A DNA stretch of 64,000 nt, taken from Paenibacillus apiarius (GTDB taxonomy: Bacteria > Bacillota > Bacilli > Paenibacillales > Paenibacillaceae). Numbering within the stretch: the stretch's first letter is position 1; each line of letters starts with the position of its first letter. The notes beneath the pieces were generated by a model that worked only from the letters and a program-made list of their open reading frames with translations, did not search any database and was not told the origin of the DNA. Position numbers and translations under genes: made by a program. The stretch covers positions 5,208,001-5,272,000 of the forward strand of contig NZ_JAFFHZ010000001.1 of assembly GCF_017052585.1 (NCBI RefSeq). The letters run 5' to 3'. Shown piece by piece: positions 1-7,565 of the stretch.

Positions 1-1
1 A

Positions 2-1633
2 TGGCGCAAATTCGAAGTCAATTGGAGCGCGGCTAATAAGCAGTTGACTTATCATTTGCAAGGCACCAATCCGATTACGATTCCGATTGATGTCCAGGAT
101 GTTTTCGGCGCGAACCAAGTCTATTGGGGATTTACCGGTTCAACTGGAGCTAAATATGCACAGAATCGGGTTGTATTCGAAAGCGTGCCGGGACTCGTCA
201 ATGGAGAAGCAACAGAAACGATAACGAGAAAAGGCGGTTATGCTGTCGAGCAAGGCGCCTCCGTCTATAAGGGGGAGGAATTAACCTACACCATCACGGC
301 GAAATACCTTTCCGGCAAACAAAATTGGAAAAATATAATCGCGCAGACATCGATTAATGATCATGTTGCCTATGTTCCGAATTCATTAACGTTGACCGAT
401 CGCAACGGCACGGCGCCTCTGGCTGACAGCAATTGGTCAGGGAACACGTTAGCCGTTCCTCTTCAGGACATGAGTGCCGATAATAACGAACAGATCATCT
501 CGTTCAAGGTAACAGTGAATGACGTAGCACAGCAAACTCGGGTTACCGAAAAAGCCGTTGTTACGGGAATCAACCATATTCTCCAAACTTCGCCCTTAGA
601 TTTTTTAATTCAATCTAACCAGGTGCCGGAAGTGACCATAAATGAAGCCGGGCCCGTTCATATCGCGGTCGGTGAAGATTATGAAGCGACAGGAACGTGG
701 AAAGATATGGACAACTCCACTAGTATGCTATATTATTCCATAGATGGGAAACTGCTGGCATCTGAAGTGCTGGACAATGGCGGAGCTGCAGAACCGATGG
801 CATGGAGTTACCGGATCGCGAGCGCTCAGTTGACAGTAGGCGAACATCAATTCCAAGTCATCGCAAGAGATGCCGATGGAGCTTATTCACTTGCCACATT
901 GACGATCATTGTCGGCAGTCCGCCGACTGTGGCGTTAACGGATGCCGGGCAAGTAATTCCCGTTGATGCCGGCACGGAATATACCATTACGGGACATTGG
1001 ATAGACCTGGATAGCAACGCCGTTGATTTGTATTATGCAATCAACGGGAATGTACCAGTGAACTTCGCTCTTCAAGCGGCTAATTCCGCCAACAAAGGGG
1101 AAGAAGTTGCCTATCAATACGCGATTCCGGCAGCTCAATTGCCATTGGGCACGTATCAAATCGAAGTCTATGCCGTAGATGATACGGGCCGGAAGTCAAA
1201 TGTTGAAATCGTAACGGCCAATGTTACGGGGAAATTAGTTTTCACTAGTGCAGCAGAAAATATAAGCTTTGAAAATGCAAAAATATCAAGTCAACCTTCC
1301 TTGTCAAAACGAAATCAGGATTGGGACATTCGCGTGAAAGATACCCGTGGCCTAGGCAGTTCATGGCGGCTCTCGGCGACTTTGGCCGAACCATTTACGG
1401 ATGACAAAGGAAATGAGTTGAAAGATGCATTGATATTTGTTGACGAGAATGGAAATGAAACAACGATGGAACCGGGAATGGCTGTGTATGTTTTTGGAAA
1501 GGTTACCCAGAAACAACAAGAGGTATCGATTAACTGGGAAACGAATCAAGGAATTTTATTGAAAATCAACCCTTATGCCTATGCAGGAAATTATAAGGGG
1601 CTGATTAGTTGGAATCTGGTTGATGCGCCTTAA
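2..1633 (+). CDS. WxL-domain surface protein, 5' truncated by the window
   Basis: The frame is open at the left edge, so only the last 543 residues are present. The visible part starts at the end of a bacterial L-type lectin fold (YWGFTGSTG at residues 41-49). It continues through a repeat-like beta domain (about 60-180) and two Ig-like domains (about 205-400). The C-terminus (about 405-543) is a WxL domain with both tryptophan motifs, SWRL at 454-457 and SWNL at 536-539, ending VDAP as in the family. WxL domains bind peptidoglycan non-covalently, so the protein is expected on the cell wall, probably binding sugars through the lectin part. The stop overlaps the start of the next gene. Signal peptide and true start lie outside the window. 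Confidence 0.85.
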   Translation, partial: WRKFEVNWSAANKQLTYHLQGTNPITIPIDVQDVFGANQVYWGFTGSTGAKYAQNRVVFESVPGLVNGEATETITRKGGYAVEQGASVYKGEELTYTITAKYLSGKQNWKNIIAQTSINDHVAYVPNSLTLTDRNGTAPLADSNWSGNTLAVPLQDMSADNNEQIISFKVTVNDVAQQTRVTEKAVVTGINHILQTSPLDFLIQSNQVPEVTINEAGPVHIAVGEDYEATGTWKDMDNSTSMLYYSIDGKLLASEVLDNGGAAEPMAWSYRIASAQLTVGEHQFQVIARDADGAYSLATLTIIVGSPPTVALTDAGQVIPVDAGTEYTITGHWIDLDSNAVDLYYAINGNVPVNFALQAANSANKGEEVAYQYAIPAAQLPLGTYQIEVYAVDDTGRKSNVEIVTANVTGKLVFTSAAENISFENAKISSQPSLSKRNQDWDIRVKDTRGLGSSWRLSATLAEPFTDDKGNELKDALIFVDENGNETTMEPGMAVYVFGKVTQKQQEVSINWETNQGILLKINPYAYAGNYKGLISWNLVDAP

Positions 1634-2285
1634 ACAAACGCTGCACATATATCCGGTGTTCCAGCCTATCGTTAATAAGCAGTTATCAGTCATCGGCTAC
1701 GAGTCTTTCATTCGGGGAAAGGATTCTAAAAAGGCATTGGCCATGCTCCTCGCCTGTTCACCCAAAGACGCCAAACGCATCCAAGAGATTGATCTGCAAT
1801 GCAAGATAGCAGCCTTGGGCAAATATACGAGCAACCTGCCACTGTTTCTCAATTCCCATCCGTTCTCTAGCGATCCGTTGCCGGAATACTTGCCATTCAA
1901 TAACCAGTTCCCGCTTGTTATAGAATTAACAGAACAAGCAGCATTGAGAGATGAGCAATTGACACTAAGCCATATCGCCCGACTCTCAGATGCAGGGGTT
2001 CAGTTTGCCATTGATGATTTTGGATTCGGAAACATGTCTCTTCCCTTTATTCTGCGGCTGGGACCAACGTATATCAAGCTGGCCAAGGAAGTCGTGCATG
2101 CCTGTGAAGACGACAGCGTCCTGAAATGTATAGAAAAACTGATGCAGCCTTTTCAGGATATGGGGATTCAGGTGATCGCTGAAGGTGTTGAGTCAGAATC
2201 GCACTTTCAGCGCATGCAACGGATTGCAGACGCATTTCAAGGCTATTGGATCTCGGAGCCCAAGACGTCATTTTTCTTGTCATAA
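1623..2285 (+). CDS. Stand-alone EAL-domain protein (c-di-GMP phosphodiesterase-like)
   Basis: A 220-residue protein made only of an EAL domain, with no sensor or GGDEF part. The signature EAL is replaced by ESF (E27), but the other usual catalytic and metal positions are visible: N77, E101/E104 in VIELTE, D131-D132 in IDDFGFG, K152, E187 in IAEGVES and Q206. It could therefore hydrolyse c-di-GMP or act as a binding relic. The start is ATG 1623; an in-frame TTG at 1620 is also possible. The start lies inside the WxL gene (11-bp overlap), which suggests translational coupling. That pairing is unusual, since one product is extracellular and the other cytoplasmic. A terminator follows directly. 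Confidence 0.8.
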   Translation: MRLKQTLHIYPVFQPIVNKQLSVIGYESFIRGKDSKKALAMLLACSPKDAKRIQEIDLQCKIAALGKYTSNLPLFLNSHPFSSDPLPEYLPFNNQFPLVIELTEQAALRDEQLTLSHIARLSDAGVQFAIDDFGFGNMSLPFILRLGPTYIKLAKEVVHACEDDSVLKCIEKLMQPFQDMGIQVIAEGVESESHFQRMQRIADAFQGYWISEPKTSFFLS

Positions 2286-2293
2286 CCCGTACA

Positions 2294-2328
2294 AGCAGGT
2301 CAAATCTAAGCTTTGGCCTGCTTTTTTG
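2294..2328 (+). terminator. Rho-independent terminator after the EAL gene
   Basis: An 11-bp stem (2294-2304 with 2312-2322, one G-U pair) closes a 7-base loop and is followed by a T run at 2321-2327. It ends the WxL-EAL transcript. Confidence 0.85.
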
Positions 2329-2362
2329 TTCATCATAGCGTGAGGTTGGAGGATGGAAGACA

Positions 2363-2767
2363 TTGATTCATGTCGAGCTGAATGGAGATACATACAAATT
2401 AGAGATGACGCAGTCCGGCAATGGCGAATGGATTGTAAAATACCAAAATAAAAAAATTGCAGTTTTTTTTCGAACTCCTTATGGCTGGAGAATGACAATC
2501 AGGCGAAAATGCGCCTTACAACCTGTCCTCGCAGAAGCGATTAAGCAACTTAACAAGCGCGATTTCGAGGAATTTCCAATGATGATCGACGGAGAGCGCA
2601 TTAACATACGAGTTATTTCTGAACGCAAATATGTGCTGGTGATCCAGGAGAATATCGAGTTGTTAGTCTACTATAATGGACTAAAATGGAAGGTTAGGGG
2701 GGACGGAGCGATAAAGTATCGGTACATTGCGGATGGTTATATCTCATTATTGGGGTATGCTACATAG
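2363..2767 (+). CDS. Hypothetical protein, 134 aa
   Basis: I do not recognise the family. The product is a compact soluble protein with beta-strand-like stretches, a central basic segment (WRMTIRRKCALQP) and aromatic pairs near the end (VYYNGLKWKVRG). No signal peptide or membrane helix is seen. The only sensible start is TTG 2363, about 10 bases after a GGAGG. The nearby ATG at 2353 is in another frame. It stands alone between a terminator and a decayed minus-strand gene. Confidence 0.55.
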   Translation: MIHVELNGDTYKLEMTQSGNGEWIVKYQNKKIAVFFRTPYGWRMTIRRKCALQPVLAEAIKQLNKRDFEEFPMMIDGERINIRVISERKYVLVIQENIELLVYYNGLKWKVRGDGAIKYRYIADGYISLLGYAT

Positions 2768-2963
2768 GTTCTTCCGTATCAACGGGATACCGGACCTAGG
2801 CTGTGTCATTTATTTCCAGTTATATTTCCATCTACTTGACAGGGGGAAGATGAGGAGCCGTTTTTTTATTGTCCATTAGCCCCTTCTCTCTCACTGCCGT
2901 ACATGCGGGACGATCCATATTAAGATTCCTTAGGTAAAAGGCTCTTATCCTGGTGGTTGCCGT

Positions 2964-3320
2964 TTAGTGGGCTTCTAATTGGAATCTCGTTTTGTACCTT
3001 TTATCTCCAGTTGCCGGGGTTAGATAGATCATGGTGTCTATATTGGCATTAATCGGCATGGAGTCCATCGTATGTTCAAAGGATCCATCAGGTTGTACAT
3101 TCACGATTTTATTATATCGAGGCTTTTTATCTAAATATATGCCGCCATGAGGATACCAAAATGACGGTTTTTGAATGGACCAATATCTATATGGATAAGA
3201 ATCACCTTGGTCTATACCTAGATAGGGGATCTTGTCTTCAAATGCTATCTTGTCATTTATATGAATGACCCTTCAATTTTTTACATCATATTGAATACCC
3301 GCATCTGGTAAAGGGAATAA
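2964..3320 (-). pseudogene. Decayed gene remnant (C-terminal part), unknown family
   Basis: Reading the minus strand gives about 115 sense codons that look like real protein (segments GIDQGDSYPYRYWSI, FWYPHGGIYLDKK, VNVQPDGSFEHTMDSMPIN, YLTPATGDKRYKTRFQLEAH), ending at a stop at 2964-2966. One in-frame TGA interrupts the frame near its upstream end and a further stop lies just beyond, with no start or ribosome binding site. It is best read as the C-terminal end of a secreted or enzymatic protein whose front was lost when the region joined the germination operon. The family is not recognised. The stretch 2768-2963 before it holds nothing I can support. Confidence 0.5.
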
Positions 3321-3365
3321 TTATTTCTGAATTGCTGGAAATATTTAAGTCGGGGAGGTATGAGC

Positions 3366-4700
3366 TTGATAACGATCGGCGAAATTACTCGCAGCGTGAA
3401 GGAAGCAGCACGCTCCAAGGATTTTAAAGTTCAACGTCTGGACAATGGACAACAGCAAGCCATTATCTATTTCTTCGAATCCTTGTGCGATACGGTATTA
3501 ATCAGAGAGCGGATTTCTGAGCCATTTGCCAAAAGTACGTCAGGGGAAGCTTTTTCAGGAGTGCTCCAATCTGAGCTATTATGCGAAGAAATTCGAGAAG
3601 TAAGCTCCATGTCTGTGAAACTGCTTACAGGTTACGCAATTGTGTTCTTCAATGACCGACTGTGGGCCCTATTCGCAGCGGATGTCAAGGTCAATCAACC
3701 GGGTGAAGCTACCGTTGAAGCCACTATTCAAGGTCCGGATAGCGGGTTGTCAGAGGACACTCATACGAATATCAATCTCATTCGCAACCGTTACCCGTCT
3801 TCACATCTCATTGTTGAAGAGTGCTTGGCAGGGCGTATTTCCCAAACCAAATTAGCCATCCTATATGACTCCACACGCGTAAATACCGAAGTATTACAAA
3901 GCATTCAGAATAAGATTGAGGCCGTTGATGCTGATATTGTTCAAGATGTGGGCCAACTCGAAGCGCTCATCACTCCAATGAAGTATCGATTGTTTCCCGT
4001 GATGCTGATTACGGAACGGCCGGATCGGATCGCATTGAATCTTGCTCAAGGCAAGGTAATTGTACTCATGCAAGGAACGCCTTTTGCCATAATTGCACCC
4101 GTTGTATTCTACGATTTTATGTCTGCAGTGGATGATGTTTATCATTCCTTCTGGGTTACTCGCGCTTTGGTAATCCTTCGGTACCTGGCGCTTGTCATCA
4201 CGATCATGTTACCTGCTTGTTATATTGCCGTTGTCTCCTATAATCCGGAAATTTTCCGCGTGCAGTTGGCCGTATCTATTGCCGGTAGTCGGGCTACCGT
4301 ACCGTATCCTTCTTTTGTCGAGGTCTTTATCATGTTGTTTATTATCGAAACGTTAATCGAGGCCAGTATCCGGCTTCCCAATAATATTGGCCAAACCGCC
4401 ACGACCGTTGGCGGTCTTATTCTTGGTCAAGCTGCGCACGAAGCTGGATTAGTAAGCAGCATCATGATTATTATTACTTCTGCCGTAGCCATTGTGAACT
4501 TTGTAATTCCGGTGAATGCCATGAGTTTCGCCATGCGTATTGTCAAATACCCTTTAATTATACTCGCGATTCTTTTTGGCATCACCGGAATCATAGTAGG
4601 CATGTTTTGCTTTACGCTTTATTTAGCAAGCATCACGAGCTTCGGGCAACCTTATTTCCGTCTCTATCGAAGTGAATATTCTCCCACTACCTATAAGTAA
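3366..4700 (+). CDS. gerAA: Spore germination protein, GerA/GerKA/GerBA (A-subunit) family
   Basis: A subunit of a Ger-type nutrient germinant receptor in the spore inner membrane. The N-terminal soluble half (about 1-250) carries family segments such as YDSTRVNTEVLQ and the region ending ERPDRIALNLAQGKVIVLMQGTP. The C-terminal half has four to five membrane helices with the conserved IRLPNNIGQTATTVGGLILGQAA-type segment. The protein is slightly short for the family (about 445 against 480-500 residues) at the N-terminus. An ATG exists at 3360, but the GGGGAGG at 3352-3358 touches it. TTG 3366 has an ideal 7-base spacer and is preferred. It is first in a three-gene ABC operon. Which paralogue (A, B, K or another) cannot be told. 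Confidence 0.88.
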   Translation: MITIGEITRSVKEAARSKDFKVQRLDNGQQQAIIYFFESLCDTVLIRERISEPFAKSTSGEAFSGVLQSELLCEEIREVSSMSVKLLTGYAIVFFNDRLWALFAADVKVNQPGEATVEATIQGPDSGLSEDTHTNINLIRNRYPSSHLIVEECLAGRISQTKLAILYDSTRVNTEVLQSIQNKIEAVDADIVQDVGQLEALITPMKYRLFPVMLITERPDRIALNLAQGKVIVLMQGTPFAIIAPVVFYDFMSAVDDVYHSFWVTRALVILRYLALVITIMLPACYIAVVSYNPEIFRVQLAVSIAGSRATVPYPSFVEVFIMLFIIETLIEASIRLPNNIGQTATTVGGLILGQAAHEAGLVSSIMIIITSAVAIVNFVIPVNAMSFAMRIVKYPLIILAILFGITGIIVGMFCFTLYLASITSFGQPYFRLYRSEYSPTTYK

Positions 4701-4711
4701 AGGAATTTGTC

Positions 4712-5785
4712 ATGAACCGGCATCAGTTCTATCTCGTTTTGCTGTGTATGTTAATAAGCCCCGTTCTCTACGTGCCAAGATTGCTGCTTGAAGCCCGATA
4801 CAACGGGGCAATAGCTGCGGTAGGCATGTCCATTCTGATTGGAGTTGTAGCAGCCTACCTGTTCAGGTGGAGCTTGAAGCCATTTCAAGAGTTGTCCCTT
4901 CCGGAAATTTTGGAACGATACGTGCCTCGTTCTATTCGCCTCTTCATTTTCAGCGTTTTTGGTTTGACTTGGTTTGCGGCAGGTGCATCTGTTTTAATTT
5001 CTATTTCCTTTGTCATCAAGGGATTTATTAATCCTACTATGGATATTCATGTGCTGCTCCTATGCTTCCTATTCGCCGGTTGTTGGGCTGCTCTGAGAGC
5101 TACAATGGCGATTCTGTACAATCTGGAGTTGTGGTTATTACTTACAACCCCGCTCATCCTGTTCATTTGGATAAAAGCAATTCAGAACGAAACGTTTTCT
5201 TGGGATGCAGTGCTCACAATGAGCGATTACTTGCTAAACGCTCCATCATGGGATCTAGTTGCTGTCGGCAGTTTTTTATTTACCGGATATATCTCATTAT
5301 CGATTTGCCAAGTTACCCATCATCCGAAAGGCAACAGCCATGGGCTATGGTTGATTCCGCTCATCGGCACTGTAGTGGTCAGCGCTACCTTCTTCATTCC
5401 TATCGGCATCCACGGCACTCAAGCTGTAGATAAATATGTATATATTTGGGTGAATACAGCCGATTCGATACAGATAAAGCATGGGCTGATTGAGCGTGGC
5501 GTGTTCCTGCATTTATTCAGCTATATCATTTTGTCATTGCTGTTTATCGCAATGAGTTGGCATGTGGCAACGGAATGGATGAGCGGTGCGATCACGCATC
5601 GCTCGGCACATGTCAAGCGTATCTTGATAGGAATCGTCGGCATTACCGTGTTTGTCGCCGGTTATTATGCAAGCGAGAAACAAGTAATGACTCTGACTCA
5701 TGGTTGGTTCTCGATACGCTTCATCGCAGAGCTTCTTCTGGTAGCGATCATGGTCGGGGTTCGAAGGAGGGTTGGATGTGAATAA
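4712..5785 (+). CDS. gerAB: Spore germination permease, GerAB family
   Basis: A 357-residue protein with about ten hydrophobic helices and the APC-superfamily-like layout of GerAB B-subunits, the proposed nutrient-binding and channel subunit of germinant receptors. It starts 11 bp after the A-subunit stop with the normal order A-B-C. Its last codons overlap the C-subunit start by 8 bp, which implies coupled translation. It is close to family length (about 365). No internal damage is seen. The germinant cannot be predicted from sequence. Confidence 0.88.
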   Translation: MNRHQFYLVLLCMLISPVLYVPRLLLEARYNGAIAAVGMSILIGVVAAYLFRWSLKPFQELSLPEILERYVPRSIRLFIFSVFGLTWFAAGASVLISISFVIKGFINPTMDIHVLLLCFLFAGCWAALRATMAILYNLELWLLLTTPLILFIWIKAIQNETFSWDAVLTMSDYLLNAPSWDLVAVGSFLFTGYISLSICQVTHHPKGNSHGLWLIPLIGTVVVSATFFIPIGIHGTQAVDKYVYIWVNTADSIQIKHGLIERGVFLHLFSYIILSLLFIAMSWHVATEWMSGAITHRSAHVKRILIGIVGITVFVAGYYASEKQVMTLTHGWFSIRFIAELLLVAIMVGVRRRVGCE

Positions 5786-6863
5786 AGGATTCATGATGTT
5801 GTTCGTGGCAGCATTAGTCTTTCTCCCGGGATGCGGGTTCAAGGATATTGACAAGCGTTTTCTTGTAGTGGCGATCGGAGTCGATCAAGGAGTGGAGAAA
5901 AAATATGACGTGACGTTAAAGCTCATCATCCCCACGACCTTGACAGAACCTGGGAAATCCAAATACCAATTAGTAAGCAAGGAGGCAGATAGTATCTCGG
6001 AAGCATTAGAACTGATGAGATCCGATGTGGACAAGCAATTAGATCTGGGCCATGCGAAAGTCACGATTTTCGGTAAAAAGCTTGTACAAGAGGATATCAC
6101 GAAACATATTGATTGGTTCATTCGCCGCCGCGGCGTTCAACGGATAGAGTATGTAGCTGTAGCTGAATCTTCTGCCAAAGAAATACTCGCGCTTAGTCAG
6201 AAGTCGGAACGGTTGGCTGGAAATTCCTTGATTCTGAGCTTTGGCCGTGAAGGAACGGAATCCCCGTTTATCATTACGGAATATCTGTATGATTTTTATG
6301 AACGACTCTTAGAAAAAGGAAAAGATCCTTTCATGCCCATCATTAGAATCAGAGAGAATACGTATGAAATTAATCGGGTCGCATTATTCGATAAGAAAAG
6401 ACTGAGATTGATACTTGAACCGCAACAAACCCGAATCCTCAACCAATTGATGTATAAACATCCTCGATTCGAAGCAAGAGTTACGGAAGAGAATCTACGT
6501 TATTCCCTGACCGTGCATAAATATAATTATCGCTACAAGATCAATACTTCTAATCAAGGACGGCCTTCTATAGATTTCGTTGTCAACGTCAAAGGGACGG
6601 CAGAAGAGTCAGAAGAGATTTTTTTCAATCGAAGCTGGGGAGAAATCGAGCAGGCTGCGGAACGCTCGATTGAAAAATCTTATCTTGAGCTATTGAACAG
6701 CATGAAAAAAAGGCAACTGGATCCACTTGGATTCGGGCTTCGATATATCGCGACACGGCATGGGGGAGACAAGGACTGGGAAGAGTGGCGGAAGCTTTAT
6801 CCTCTCGTTGAATTCAACGTAAAGGTGAATGTTACTTTGGAAGGAACGGGTGAGATTAAGTGA
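5778..6863 (+). CDS. gerAC: Spore germination lipoprotein, Ger(x)C family
   Basis: The C-subunit lipoprotein of the germinant receptor. A short signal sequence ends in a lipobox with Cys19 (FLPGCG), so the mature protein should be lipid-anchored in the spore membrane. The body shows the usual Ger(x)C opening (DIDKRFLVVAIGVDQG) and the C-terminal half ending in a basic/aromatic domain. GTG 5778 is chosen because AAGGAGG (5764-5770) lies 7 bases before it. The TTG at 5772 is only one base from the same site. This completes the A-B-C operon with no fourth (D) subunit. Confidence 0.88.
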   Translation: MNKGFMMLFVAALVFLPGCGFKDIDKRFLVVAIGVDQGVEKKYDVTLKLIIPTTLTEPGKSKYQLVSKEADSISEALELMRSDVDKQLDLGHAKVTIFGKKLVQEDITKHIDWFIRRRGVQRIEYVAVAESSAKEILALSQKSERLAGNSLILSFGREGTESPFIITEYLYDFYERLLEKGKDPFMPIIRIRENTYEINRVALFDKKRLRLILEPQQTRILNQLMYKHPRFEARVTEENLRYSLTVHKYNYRYKINTSNQGRPSIDFVVNVKGTAEESEEIFFNRSWGEIEQAAERSIEKSYLELLNSMKKRQLDPLGFGLRYIATRHGGDKDWEEWRKLYPLVEFNVKVNVTLEGTGEIK

Positions 6864-6919
6864 AGGGAAGCGGCGTGATCTATATCATAGCCACATCCGT
6901 AATTGAACCGTAAACTAAA

Positions 6920-6939
6920 AAGCAAGTAAGTACTTGCTT
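6920..6939. promoter_or_regulatory. Perfect inverted repeat, probable TetR-family operator
   Basis: AAGCAAGTA and TACTTGCTT (9 + 9 bp) are separated by two bases and lie 23 bp before the GTG start of the TetR-family gene. The size and symmetry match operators bound by TetR dimers, so autorepression and control of the downstream P-type ATPase are likely. Binding is inferred. Confidence 0.7.
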
Positions 6940-6962
6940 GATGAATGAGGAGGAGGATATTC

Positions 6963-7538
6963 GTGAAACAGACGATCAGAGAAAAAATGATGTCGGCGGC
7001 ATTGGAAAATATGGCGGTGCATGGATTCAAGGGCACAACAACCAAGTGTATCGCCCAGCAAGCAGCTATTAATGAAGCGACCATATTTAAGCATTTCAAA
7101 GGCAAAGATGATTTGATTCATGAAGCGTTGGAACAACAAATGATGATGATGAAAACAAAGATCGATACCTTTTTTCACGCCGATCACGAAAACATTCGCG
7201 AACTGCTGCTGGCCAAGATTCAATTTATAAACGATATTTATGAAAGTCATAAAGATTTCTTTTTAATCACCATTAAAGAAATGGGCAGCAAAGAGCTGGA
7301 ATTTATGTATCCCTCGATATTTGAATATATTACCGAGGAGCTTGAAAAAGAGATTGCAACCATGGCGGAAGATTCCATCACCGAGGATGAAATCAAAGGG
7401 ATCGCCATGATCGCGAACAGTGTGCTGCTGACCATTATTCTTGAAAAAGTGAAGGCAGAATGTTTTGGGCATCCGGTTAGACTGGACATGAAAAAGGAAT
7501 TGCTCGTTGAATTTTTGATTCGAATTTGGGGAAGATAG
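6963..7538 (+). CDS. TetR/AcrR-family transcriptional regulator
   Basis: A 191-residue one-domain repressor type. An N-terminal helix-turn-helix (about residues 22-46, TTTKCIAQQAAINEATIFKHF) is followed by a helical ligand domain. GTG 6963 is taken as start because AGGAGG at 6950-6955 lies 7 bases before it. An ATG at 6945 would overlap the ribosome site. A perfect 9+9 palindrome sits just upstream, and the P-type ATPase begins 27 bp downstream, so the pair is probably one operon controlled by this repressor. The ligand is unknown; Ca2+ stress or another metal or drug is possible. Confidence 0.85.
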   Translation: MKQTIREKMMSAALENMAVHGFKGTTTKCIAQQAAINEATIFKHFKGKDDLIHEALEQQMMMMKTKIDTFFHADHENIRELLLAKIQFINDIYESHKDFFLITIKEMGSKELEFMYPSIFEYITEELEKEIATMAEDSITEDEIKGIAMIANSVLLTIILEKVKAECFGHPVRLDMKKELLVEFLIRIWGR

Positions 7539-7565
7539 ATTAAGGAAAAAAGAGAGGTGCATCGA

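Noticed and set aside
3300-3360. Possible forespore (sigma G) promoter before the germination operon
   Set aside because: I could not find -35 and -10 elements at proper spacing.
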